A stretch of 7,028 nt of DNA from Flavobacteriaceae bacterium (GCA_947443815.1 CANEXR010000154.1:1-7028); one strand, 5' to 3'; numbered from the stretch's first letter, positions 1 through 5,338 are shown. Notes: generated from the sequence alone by a model not told the origin. Program-made: numbers and translations.

Positions 1-2
1 AA

Positions 3-356
3 TTTGAGAATCCAAATTCCTATCAAATTGATTTAAACAATTTGCCTAAAAATAAGTACTCAAATTCAAATAAGACCGACGTAATTTCTATTTTTGTAAC
101 AGATGATAATGATATTAAAGGACTTGATTTAAAAGATGAAACCTTGATTATAATGACGTCGAAGGAGTATGAAAAATATAAATTGAAATATTCTTATTCT
201 TTTAGCATTAGAGAATATTCAAAAATGTTTTTATGTGATGGAGAAGATAATGTTTATATAATCGATGAATCAAGTTGTAGTAGTGGAACAACTTATTTAG
301 TCAAAAAAACTGTTAAAGGATGGGAAGTTTCAATTTTGGAAATGTATGTCATCTAA
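3..356 (+). CDS. Hypothetical protein, 3' end only (5' end outside window)
   Basis: The reading frame is open from the left edge to the TAA at 354-356, so the window holds at least the last 117 residues of a longer protein. A TTG at 42 could be a start, but the codons before it (beginning F-E-N-P-N-S-Y-Q) read like ordinary protein, so an upstream start is more likely. The visible part is hydrophilic and rich in Lys, Asp, Ser and Tyr. It has no membrane segment, two cysteines close together near the C-terminus (S-C-S-S near D-E-S), and a final stretch resembling a small beta-sheet domain (T-Y-L-V-K-K-T-V-K-G-W-E-V). I do not recognise a family and propose no function. It ends 37 bp before the regulator gene on the same strand, so read-through into that gene is possible. 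It has no evident link to sulfur metabolism. Confidence 0.6.
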   Translation, partial: FENPNSYQIDLNNLPKNKYSNSNKTDVISIFVTDDNDIKGLDLKDETLIIMTSKEYEKYKLKYSYSFSIREYSKMFLCDGEDNVYIIDESSCSSGTTYLVKKTVKGWEVSILEMYVI

Positions 357-393
357 AATCTAATTCAAAATTGTAAATCAATCACCATTCAAA

Positions 394-804
394 ATGCTCT
401 CCAAAAAAACAAAATACGGTATCAAAGCACTTACTTTTTTGGCTCGTCAAGAAGACCAAACGCCTGTTGCTATTGCAGATATTGCAAAGGCAGAGCAAAT
501 TTCAATTAAGTTTTTAGAAAGTATTTTATTGCTTTTGCGCCATTCTGGTTTTCTTGGAGCCAAAAAAGGGAAAGGCGGCGGTTATTATTTGATCAAAGAA
601 CCCAAGGATATCAACATGGCAAAAGTGTATCGGATTCTCGAAGGTCCAATAGCATTGTTGCCTTGTGCCAGTCACAATTTTTATGAAAAATGTACGGATT
701 GCACAGATGAATCCTTGTGTGCCGTTCGGAAACTAATGATGGAAGTTCGGGACAATACGCTGATGATATTAGAAAATAATACCTTGGCCGATATTGCATT
801 TTAG
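394..804 (+). CDS. Rrf2/IscR-family transcriptional regulator
   Basis: This 136-residue protein has the usual length and layout of the Rrf2 family. An N-terminal winged helix-turn-helix opens with K-T-K-Y-G-I-K-A-L. The recognition region spans about residues 25-50 (I-A-D-I-A-K-A-E-Q-I-S...F-L-E-S-I-L), and the wing K-G-K-G-G-G-Y-Y-L is at 58-66. A cysteine-bearing segment follows, with C91, C100, C103 and C109, then a dimerisation helix ending L-A-D-I. IscR uses three cysteines here for a 2Fe-2S cluster. The spacing differs in this protein, but cluster binding or thiol sensing is plausible. Members of this family control cysteine and Fe-S metabolism (CymR, IscR). The gene lies next to a sulfur permease and a sulfate assimilation operon, so control of those genes is a reasonable inference that the sequence does not prove. 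The ATG at 394 fits the family start; no Shine-Dalgarno site is visible. Confidence 0.9.
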   Translation: MLSKKTKYGIKALTFLARQEDQTPVAIADIAKAEQISIKFLESILLLLRHSGFLGAKKGKGGGYYLIKEPKDINMAKVYRILEGPIALLPCASHNFYEKCTDCTDESLCAVRKLMMEVRDNTLMILENNTLADIAF

Positions 805-840
805 TTTAAGATATAAGCTGTTTAGCAATCAATATTTTTT

Positions 841-905
841 ACCATATAAGGCATTTAAGATTATATAAGTTTTCTTATATAATCTTAAATGCCTTATATG
901 GTTTT
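841..905 (+). terminator. Perfect 29-bp stem-loop, probable terminator between convergent genes
   Basis: Arms 841-869 and 874-902 are exact reverse complements around the loop TTTT. Only 7 of the 29 pairs are G-C. On the plus strand the stem is followed by TTTTATACTTTTTGTTTG, a U-rich tail suited to Rho-independent termination of the regulator gene, which ends 36 bp upstream. On the minus strand the stem is followed by A6 rather than U, so termination of the opposing permease transcript would rest on the stem alone. The heptamer ATATAAG occurs twice in the left arm (844-850 and 863-869). Confidence 0.75.
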
Positions 906-984
906 ATACTTTTTGTTTGTATGTGAGTTTTGTTTTTAAAAACAACTTACTTGAATCGATTTAGAATAAATCAGAATACTTTTT

Positions 985-1767
985 TTAAAACACCAATTTA
1001 TATCCCACGAAAAATAACATTATGGCAATAGCATTTCTAAGAAATAAATCAGGTACTTTTCCACTTAACATACTTCCAATAAAAATTCCAGGAAGAGATC
1101 CCAATAACAATTGTCCTAACAAAACTAAATCCAAATTTCCCATTGAGGCATGGCCTATTCCTGCTACAAGAGTTAAAGGAACTGCATGAGCAATCTCGGT
1201 TCCAACTAATCTCGGAGTTGGCAACAATGGATATAGGAAAAATAAAGTAACCGTTCCTAAAGCACCAGCGCCTATTGAAGTCAATGTTACGGTTGCTCCT
1301 AGCATAACTCCAATAGCAACAGTTAATACATTTTGTGTTGTACTCTCGCTATGAAACTTATCGCCAGCATGTTTTTGTGAAAATACTAAGAGTTTCTTTT
1401 TGAATAAAATGGCGACTGAAGTAAAAAGTAGTGCCCAACCCAAACTGTATTTTATAACAGCATTTATAGCAGTAACATCCGTTTTTAAACTATCTAATAT
1501 CCATAAAGTCAGTAATGCCGCAGGAACACTACCTAAAGAAAGCCAGCCAGTAATGGACCAATTGATGTTCTTTTTTTTATGATGAACATAAACACCACCC
1601 ATTTTTGTAAAAGCAGCATACAATAAGTCGGTTCCAACAGCGGTTGTTGGGGGAATACCAAACCATAATAAAATGGGAGTCATTAAAGATCCACCACCTA
1701 CACCTGTCAATCCTACTATAAAACCAACTGTCAAACCTGCAATTACTAATCCTATTTGAAAATCCAT
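985..1767 (-). CDS. TauE/SafE family sulfite/anion permease
   Basis: This 260-residue, very hydrophobic protein has about eight predicted membrane helices in two related halves, the normal size and plan of the TauE/SafE (formerly DUF81) family. The first half carries the signature G-L-T-G-V-G-G-G-S-L-M-T-P-I at residues 19-32 and G-T-D-L-L at 45-49. The second half repeats the theme with T-S-I-G-A-G-A-L-G at 163-171 and V-G-T-E-I-A-H-A at 188-195. A polar, Lys- and His-rich loop at about 123-145 separates the halves. Characterised relatives export sulfite or sulfoacetate, or handle other sulfur compounds, across the inner membrane. Here it is divergent from the sulfate reduction operon, which favours sulfate uptake or relief of excess sulfite, but the sequence does not give substrate or direction. 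The ATG at 1765-1767 directly precedes the first membrane helix. Confidence 0.9.
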   Translation of the reverse strand: MDFQIGLVIAGLTVGFIVGLTGVGGGSLMTPILLWFGIPPTTAVGTDLLYAAFTKMGGVYVHHKKKNINWSITGWLSLGSVPAALLTLWILDSLKTDVTAINAVIKYSLGWALLFTSVAILFKKKLLVFSQKHAGDKFHSESTTQNVLTVAIGVMLGATVTLTSIGAGALGTVTLFFLYPLLPTPRLVGTEIAHAVPLTLVAGIGHASMGNLDLVLLGQLLLGSLPGIFIGSMLSGKVPDLFLRNAIAIMLFFVGYKLVF

Positions 1768-1783
1768 AAAGAAATTTTTTTTG

Positions 1784-1791
1784 CAAAAATA
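1784..1791 (-). promoter_or_regulatory. Possible -7 box of the permease gene
   Basis: Read on the minus strand this is TATTTTTG, a full match to the Bacteroidota TAnnTTTG element and the same octamer as in the cysH promoter. It lies 16 bp before the permease ATG, so the transcript leader would be only about 10 nt. No TTG is found at the expected -33 distance, which makes this a weak call. Confidence 0.3.
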
Positions 1792-1942
1792 AAAACTATT
1801 TTATAATTATCCTATAGATATGATAGAGTTTGTAGAATTATATTTTAAAAACTAGATTTAGAATGTTTTAACAGGCTGATTTTGATTGTATTAATGGTAG
1901 TAATTCAGAGATGAAATGTGATTTTTTTAATTGTCATTTTGG

Positions 1943-1956
1943 ATGCTTGCAAGCAT
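1943..1956. repeat. Perfect 14-bp palindrome, candidate operator
   Basis: ATGCTTGCAAGCAT is its own reverse complement. It lies about 37 bp upstream of the cysH -33 element, a position suited to an activator or upstream regulator, and it is much richer in G-C than its surroundings. The regulator is unknown. No second copy was noticed in the window. Confidence 0.4.
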
Positions 1957-1992
1957 ACTGTTATCTTTTAGACAAAAAGTATAAATATTATT

Positions 1993-2021
1993 TTGTAATT
2001 TAGAAATAAGTAGTATTTTTG
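1993..2021 (+). promoter_or_regulatory. Bacteroidota-type promoter of the cys operon
   Basis: TTG at 1993-1995 and TATTTTTG at 2014-2021 are separated by 18 bp. This fits the primary sigma factor consensus of Bacteroidota (TTG at -33, TAnnTTTG at -7). Transcription should start at about 2025-2028, giving a leader of about 100 nt before cysH. It is the only good promoter seen upstream of the four cys genes, so they are probably transcribed together. Confidence 0.7.
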
Positions 2022-2025
2022 CATA

Positions 2026-2126
2026 ACAATCTACTAAACCGATAGGGTAATAGATTTAAATAAAAATCGACCCAATTTTTCTGTTATTTATGTTTAAAGC
2101 AGTGGATTGAGGAAAATAAAAATAAG
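2026..2126 (+). promoter_or_regulatory. Structured leader of cysH, candidate cis-regulatory RNA or operator
   Basis: A first hairpin pairs AATCTA (2028-2033) with TAGATT (2051-2056) and ACC (2038-2040) with GGT (2046-2048), leaving the loop GATAG (2041-2045). Loop bases GAT can pair with ATC at 2066-2068, which would form an H-type pseudoknot. GGGT (2045-2048) can alternatively pair with ACCC (2070-2073). CCCAAT (2071-2076) can pair with ATTGAGG (2106-2112, one bulged A), enclosing CTG (2081-2083) with CAG (2100-2102). That last stem would hide the only Shine-Dalgarno-like stretch before cysH. I see none of the SAM-I riboswitch core motifs I know. A tiny frame (2090-2110, M-F-K-A-V-D) lies inside. 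The first dyad could instead be a DNA operator. The pairings were read by eye, without energy calculation. Confidence 0.4.
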
Positions 2127-2828
2127 ATGAGTAAAGCAATAGTAACTACTTTATTAGAAAAAACAGCAAGCTTCTCCATCGAAGAGACCTTGGCTTTTTT
2201 GGCTAATGAATACAAAGATAAAGTGGTTTTTTCTACTTCTTTTGGACAGGAAGACCAAGTGATTACGGCTTTAATTGCCAAAAATGATTTGCCAATTACC
2301 ATTTTTACTTTGGATACAGGAAGATTATTTCAAGAGACGTATGATGTTTTTCATAGAACAATAAAAAAATACAAAGTCGCCATTCAGACTTATTTTCCAG
2401 AAGCTAGTGCCGTAGAAAATTTATTGAATACAAAAGGACCAAACAGTTTCTATGAATCAGTAGAGAATAGAAAAGAATGTTGTTTTATTCGAAAAGTTGC
2501 GCCTTTGACCAAAGCTTTAAAAGGAAATGAAATTTGGATTACCGGTTTGCGTGCTGAACAATCGGAAAACAGAAATGACTTGTCAGCTTTTGAATACGAT
2601 GCTCATTTTAATATCATCAAATTCAATCCATTGTTAAAATGGACTTTGGAAGACGTTCAAAAATATATTGATACTAATAATGTGCCACAAAATGCTTTAC
2701 ATAAAAAAGGGTTTGTAAGCATCGGTTGTGCACCTTGTACGAGAGCTATTGCCGAAGGGGAAGATATTAGAGCAGGAAGATGGTCTTGGGAATCGAGTCA
2801 TAAAGAATGTGGTTTGCACCAGAAATAA
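2127..2828 (+). CDS. cysH: Assimilatory APS reductase (phosphoadenylyl-sulfate reductase family)
   Basis: This cytoplasmic enzyme reduces adenosine 5'-phosphosulfate to sulfite and AMP using thioredoxin- or glutathione-type thiols. The 233-residue protein is full length for the family. The nucleotide-binding P-loop variant S-T-S-F-G-Q-E-D is at residues 36-43 and L-D-T-G-R-L-F-Q-E-T-Y at 62-72. C118-C119 (K-E-C-C-F) and C201/C204 (G-C-A-P-C-T-R) are the four ligands of the 4Fe-4S cluster found in APS reductases and missing from enterobacterial PAPS reductases. The catalytic thiol is C228 in the K-E-C-G-L-H motif near the C-terminus. The substrate is therefore most likely APS, which agrees with the lack of an APS kinase beside it. 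It is the first gene of the operon, with the structured leader before it and cysD 116 bp after it. The ATG at 2127 gives the expected N-terminus. Confidence 0.95.
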   Translation: MSKAIVTTLLEKTASFSIEETLAFLANEYKDKVVFSTSFGQEDQVITALIAKNDLPITIFTLDTGRLFQETYDVFHRTIKKYKVAIQTYFPEASAVENLLNTKGPNSFYESVENRKECCFIRKVAPLTKALKGNEIWITGLRAEQSENRNDLSAFEYDAHFNIIKFNPLLKWTLEDVQKYIDTNNVPQNALHKKGFVSIGCAPCTRAIAEGEDIRAGRWSWESSHKECGLHQK

Positions 2829-2852
2829 GAAGAAGATTTTAGAAAATAGAAT

Positions 2853-2867
2853 AATAAAGAATAGAAA
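2853..2867 (+). repeat. 15-bp direct repeat shared with the cysN downstream gap, copy 1
   Basis: AATAAAGAATAGAAA occurs here in the cysH-cysD gap and again, identically, at 5241-5255 in the gap after cysN. Both copies are in the same orientation and in purine-rich, low-complexity sequence, so chance or a shared intergenic filler repeat are both possible. Confidence 0.4.
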
Positions 2868-2907
2868 ATAATAATAGTTGAGGGATTTTATTTGGGGTCA
2901 TTACAAC

Positions 2908-2937
2908 CTTAAACTTTAAACTTTAAACTTTTAAACT
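2908..2937 (+). repeat. Short tandem array of CTTTAAA-like units before cysD
   Basis: Four successive units read CTTAAA, CTTTAAA, CTTTAAA and CTTTTAAA, followed by CT, ending 7 bp before the cysD ATG. Unit length varies from 6 to 8 bp through the number of T residues, as expected from slippage. A shorter version (ACTTTAAACTT) precedes cysN at about 3927-3937. I recall similar arrays between genes in Flavobacterium; that is memory, not a search. Confidence 0.6.
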
Positions 2938-2944
2938 AATAAAA

Positions 2945-3844
2945 ATGAGTTCTGTATTAAAAACAAACGCTCTCGAAAGCGAAGCAATTTACATATTCAG
3001 AGAAGTAATTTCTCAATTTGACAAACCAGTATTGCTTTTCTCAGGTGGGAAAGATTCAATTACATTGGTACGTTTGGCGCAGAAAGCCTTTTTTCCAGCC
3101 AAGATTCCTTTTCCATTATTGCATGTAGATACAGGGCATAATTTTCCTGAAACGATTGCCTTTAGAGATAAATTGGTAGCCGAATTAGGGTTGGAATTAA
3201 TCGTTCGAAATGTGCAGGATGCGATTGATGAAGGGAAAGTGGTGGAAGAGTCTGGAAAATACTCTAGCAGAAACAGTTTGCAAACTATTACATTACTGGA
3301 TGCTATCGAAGAATTTAAATTTGATGCTTGTATTGGAGGAGCTCGTCGTGATGAGGAAAAAGCAAGAGCTAAAGAACGTATTTTCTCTGTTCGTGATGAT
3401 TTTGGTCAATGGGATGAAAAAAACCAGCGCCCGGAATTATTTGATCTTTTAAACGGGAAAATTGAAAATGGTCAAAACGTTCGTGTTTTCCCAATTTCAA
3501 ATTGGACAGAATTGGATGTTTGGAGTTATATCGAACAAGAGCAAATTGAAATTCCATCGATTTACTTTTCGCACAAACGTAAAGTATTCTTGAGAGATGG
3601 TATGATTTGGTCGCATTCTCCTTTTGTATACCAAGAAGAAGACGAAGAAATTGAAGAAAGAATTGTTCGTTTTAGAACAGTAGGAGATATGAGTTGTACG
3701 GCAGCTGTTGATTCGTATGCAGCAACTATTCAAGAGGTGGTTGGAGAGATTCGTTCTTCTACCATTTCTGAAAGAGGCGCTAGAATTGATGACAAACGTT
3801 CGGAAGCAGCGATGGAAAAAAGAAAACAACAAGGATACTTTTAA
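2945..3844 (+). CDS. cysD: Sulfate adenylyltransferase subunit 2 (ATP sulfurylase, small subunit)
   Basis: CysD forms APS and pyrophosphate from ATP and sulfate in complex with the GTPase CysN, in the cytoplasm. The 299-residue length is normal (about 300 in E. coli). The ATP pyrophosphatase P-loop S-G-G-K-D-S is at residues 33-38, H-V-D-T-G-H-N-F-P-E-T at 60-70, the conserved basic segment G-G-A-R-R-D-E-E-K-A-R-A-K-E-R at 131-145, and R-V-F-P-I-S-N-W-T-E-L-D-V-W at 180-193. The C-terminus D-D-K-R-S-E-A-A-M-E-K-R-K-Q-Q-G-Y-F is also typical of the family. It sits between cysH and cysN on the same strand, separated from them by 116 and 109 bp, with no promoter visible in the upstream gap. No Shine-Dalgarno site is visible; the start lies just after the CTTTAAA array. 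Confidence 0.97.
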   Translation: MSSVLKTNALESEAIYIFREVISQFDKPVLLFSGGKDSITLVRLAQKAFFPAKIPFPLLHVDTGHNFPETIAFRDKLVAELGLELIVRNVQDAIDEGKVVEESGKYSSRNSLQTITLLDAIEEFKFDACIGGARRDEEKARAKERIFSVRDDFGQWDEKNQRPELFDLLNGKIENGQNVRVFPISNWTELDVWSYIEQEQIEIPSIYFSHKRKVFLRDGMIWSHSPFVYQEEDEEIEERIVRFRTVGDMSCTAAVDSYAATIQEVVGEIRSSTISERGARIDDKRSEAAMEKRKQQGYF

Positions 3845-3866
3845 GCCCCCTAACCCCCGAAGGGGG
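3845..3866 (+). repeat. G+C-rich hairpin repeat directly after cysD
   Basis: Two runs of five C (3846-3850 and 3854-3858) precede GAA and five G (3862-3866). The second C run forms a tight CCCCC-GAA-GGGGG hairpin; the first C run could replace it. It begins one base after the cysD stop codon and contrasts sharply with the AT-rich surroundings. No U tract follows, so it is not a standard terminator. It may protect the upstream mRNA or reduce read-through. I recall near-identical elements between Flavobacterium genes (memory only). Confidence 0.65.
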
Positions 3867-3907
3867 AATGAAAAAATTGAACAAATAAATAAAAATAGTT
3901 TATTGAT

Positions 3908-3937
3908 AAAGCTATAAAGCTATAAAACTTTAAACTT
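3908..3937 (+). repeat. Tandem AAAGCTAT pair and CTTTAAA remnant before cysN
   Basis: AAAGCTAT is repeated exactly at 3908-3915 and 3916-3923, followed by AAAACTTTAAACTT. This low-complexity stretch fills the end of the 109-bp gap before cysN and resembles the array before cysD. No promoter was recognised in it. Confidence 0.45.
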
Positions 3938-3953
3938 GAAACAAAATATTGAA

Positions 3954-5198
3954 ATGGAAGTTTTAAAAATAGCAACAGCAGGAAGTGTAGATGACGGAAA
4001 AAGTACATTAATCGGGAGATTATTATACGATACCAAATCATTGACTACAGATAAGATTGAAGCAATAGAAAAAAGCAGCAAACAAAAAGGATATGATTAT
4101 TTGGATTTTTCTTTGGCTACCGATGGTTTGGTTGCCGAGAGAGAGCAAGGGATTACGATTGATGTAGCGCACATTTATTTTTCGACTGCAAAGAAAAGTT
4201 ACATCATTGCCGACACTCCAGGTCACGTAGAATACACGCGTAATATGGTTACTGGGGCGTCAACTTCACAAGTTTCTATCATTTTGATTGATGCTCGTAA
4301 AGGAGTTATTGAGCAAACCTACCGTCACTTTTTCATCAATAACTTATTGAGAGTAAAAGATGTAATTGTTGCGGTAAACAAAATGGATTTGGTTGATTAT
4401 TCAGAAGAAGTATACAATAAAATCAAAGCAGACTTTCAGGCATTAAATGCAAAAAGCGCTTTTAAAGAACAAAATGTAAGTTACATTCCATTGAGTGCAA
4501 TTAATGGTGGAAATGTTGCCGATAAGTCAGAGAATATGCCTTGGTACACAGGACAGACTGTTTTGGAACATTTGGAATCTTTAGAACCAAATGATATCTA
4601 CGAAAACGGAATCGCACGTTTCCCAGTCCAAACAGTAATTCGACCAAAAACGGAAGAATACCACGATTTTAGAGGATATGCTGGAAAATTATACGGTAAC
4701 AATATTAAAGTGGGTGATGCCGTAACAGTACTTCCTTCTTTGACAGAATCAAAAGTGACGAATATTCACTTTTTTGATCAACAATTTGATGAAGCAACGG
4801 CTGGATCTTCTATTACATTAGAGTTAGAAAATGACATCAATGTAACTAGAGGTGATATGATTGTAAAATCAAGTGAACTTCCTAGAGTTGAAAAAGACAT
4901 CACAACAACAGTTTGTTGGATGGATAGCAAAAAATTAGTGGCAGGTGCAAAATATTTTGTACAACACAACACCAATAGAGTTTTAGCCAAAATTGACAGT
5001 GTGAAAAACGTTATTGCAACCGATTATTCTGGGACTACTCCAGCAACTCAATTAGCCATTAATGAAATTGGAGAAGTGACCATTAAATTGAGCAAAGCCA
5101 TTTATTTTGATGCTTACAATGATAACAAATCAAATGGAGCTTTCATCTTAATTGATGCCGCAACCAATACAACAGCAGGTGTTGGATTTATAAAATAG
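3954..5198 (+). CDS. cysN: Sulfate adenylyltransferase subunit 1 (regulatory GTPase)
   Basis: CysN is the elongation-factor-like GTPase that couples GTP hydrolysis to APS synthesis by CysD. I chose the ATG at 3954 (414 residues, beginning M-E-V-L-K-I-A-T-A-G) over an in-frame TTG at 3936, because the GTPase fold starts directly after it and family members usually begin this way. With this numbering the G1 loop G-S-V-D-D-G-K-S-T is at residues 10-18, G2 G-I-T-I-D at 66-70, G3 D-T-P-G-H at 87-91, G4 N-K-M-D at 142-145 and G5 L-S-A at about 180-182. Two beta-barrel domains follow, at about 215-300 and 305-410. The protein ends with the second barrel, so there is no fused APS kinase (CysC), unlike NodQ or CysNC. 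This agrees with the APS-type CysH upstream. All key GTPase motifs are intact. Confidence 0.96.
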   Translation: MEVLKIATAGSVDDGKSTLIGRLLYDTKSLTTDKIEAIEKSSKQKGYDYLDFSLATDGLVAEREQGITIDVAHIYFSTAKKSYIIADTPGHVEYTRNMVTGASTSQVSIILIDARKGVIEQTYRHFFINNLLRVKDVIVAVNKMDLVDYSEEVYNKIKADFQALNAKSAFKEQNVSYIPLSAINGGNVADKSENMPWYTGQTVLEHLESLEPNDIYENGIARFPVQTVIRPKTEEYHDFRGYAGKLYGNNIKVGDAVTVLPSLTESKVTNIHFFDQQFDEATAGSSITLELENDINVTRGDMIVKSSELPRVEKDITTTVCWMDSKKLVAGAKYFVQHNTNRVLAKIDSVKNVIATDYSGTTPATQLAINEIGEVTIKLSKAIYFDAYNDNKSNGAFILIDAATNTTAGVGFIK

Positions 5199-5216
5199 CT
5201 TTTAAGCTATCAGCTA

Positions 5217-5338
5217 TGGGCTTTGAGCCTAGAGCTTTTGAATAAAGAATAGAAATATAAACTTGAGTACATCTCAAAAGTTATAAGGTTAAAATATTGA
5301 TAATAGCCCAAAGCTCAAAGCTCAAGGCTTAAAGCCTA
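5217..5338 (+). repeat. Imperfect inverted repeat spanning most of the cysN-reductase gap
   Basis: Segment 5219-5238 and the reverse complement of 5317-5336 match at 18 of 20 positions, and one mismatch becomes a G-U pair in RNA. The loop is about 78 nt. Each arm also holds a small hairpin of its own: GGCT-TTG-AGCC (5219-5229) and AGGCT-TAA-AGCCT (5325-5337). AAAGCTC is directly repeated at 5310-5323. The right arm ends 7 nt before the next start codon, where it might influence translation. No U tract follows, so this does not look like a terminator. Confidence 0.55.
5241..5255 (+). repeat. 15-bp direct repeat shared with the cysH-cysD gap, copy 2
   Basis: This is an exact second copy of AATAAAGAATAGAAA (first at 2853-2867). 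It lies in the loop of the inverted repeat that fills the gap after cysN. Confidence 0.4.

Larger units (their letters stand above)
1768..2126. other. Divergent intergenic control region
   Basis: This 359-bp gap between the permease (minus) and cysH (plus) contains no convincing long coding frame. From left to right it holds a possible permease -7 box (1784-1791), an AT-rich stretch with CTAT-N7-ATAG at 1812-1826, a featureless part (about 1830-1940), a perfect palindrome (1943-1956), the cysH promoter (1993-2021), and a roughly 100-nt leader ending at the cysH start. The elements are described separately. Confidence 0.8.

Noticed and set aside
930..945. Perfect 16-bp palindrome TTGTTTTTAAAAACAA downstream of the permease stop
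   Set aside because: The stem is almost all A-T, there is no clear U tract in the permease direction, and such symmetry is easily produced by chance in A/T-run sequence. The 841-902 stem is the better terminator candidate.
958..972. GATTT-AGAAT-AAATC hairpin 12 bp downstream of the permease stop codon
   Set aside because: Only five A/T-rich pairs and no following U tract on the minus strand, so it is not supported as a terminator.
2026..2126. SAM-I (S-box) or T-box riboswitch
   Set aside because: The leader is short and lacks the core sequences I know for either class, so neither name is justified even though the position before a sulfur gene invites it.
2084..2302. Minus-strand frame of 72 codons over the cysH start and leader
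   Set aside because: It overlaps the conserved start of cysH and the leader, has no family resemblance, and its sequence mirrors the cysH codons.
2881..2937. CRISPR-like or phage attachment repeat before cysD
   Set aside because: The 6-8 bp units have no spacers and vary by T count, which is simple-sequence slippage; there is no integrase or tRNA nearby.
3210..3832. Several other-frame reading frames inside cysD on both strands
   Set aside because: They overlap a fully intact, strongly conserved cysD frame and show no recognisable domains; they are by-products of its codon composition.
3936..3953. TTG start extending CysN by six residues
   Set aside because: The ATG at 3954 directly precedes the GTPase fold and matches the usual family N-terminus; the extra residues show no family feature.
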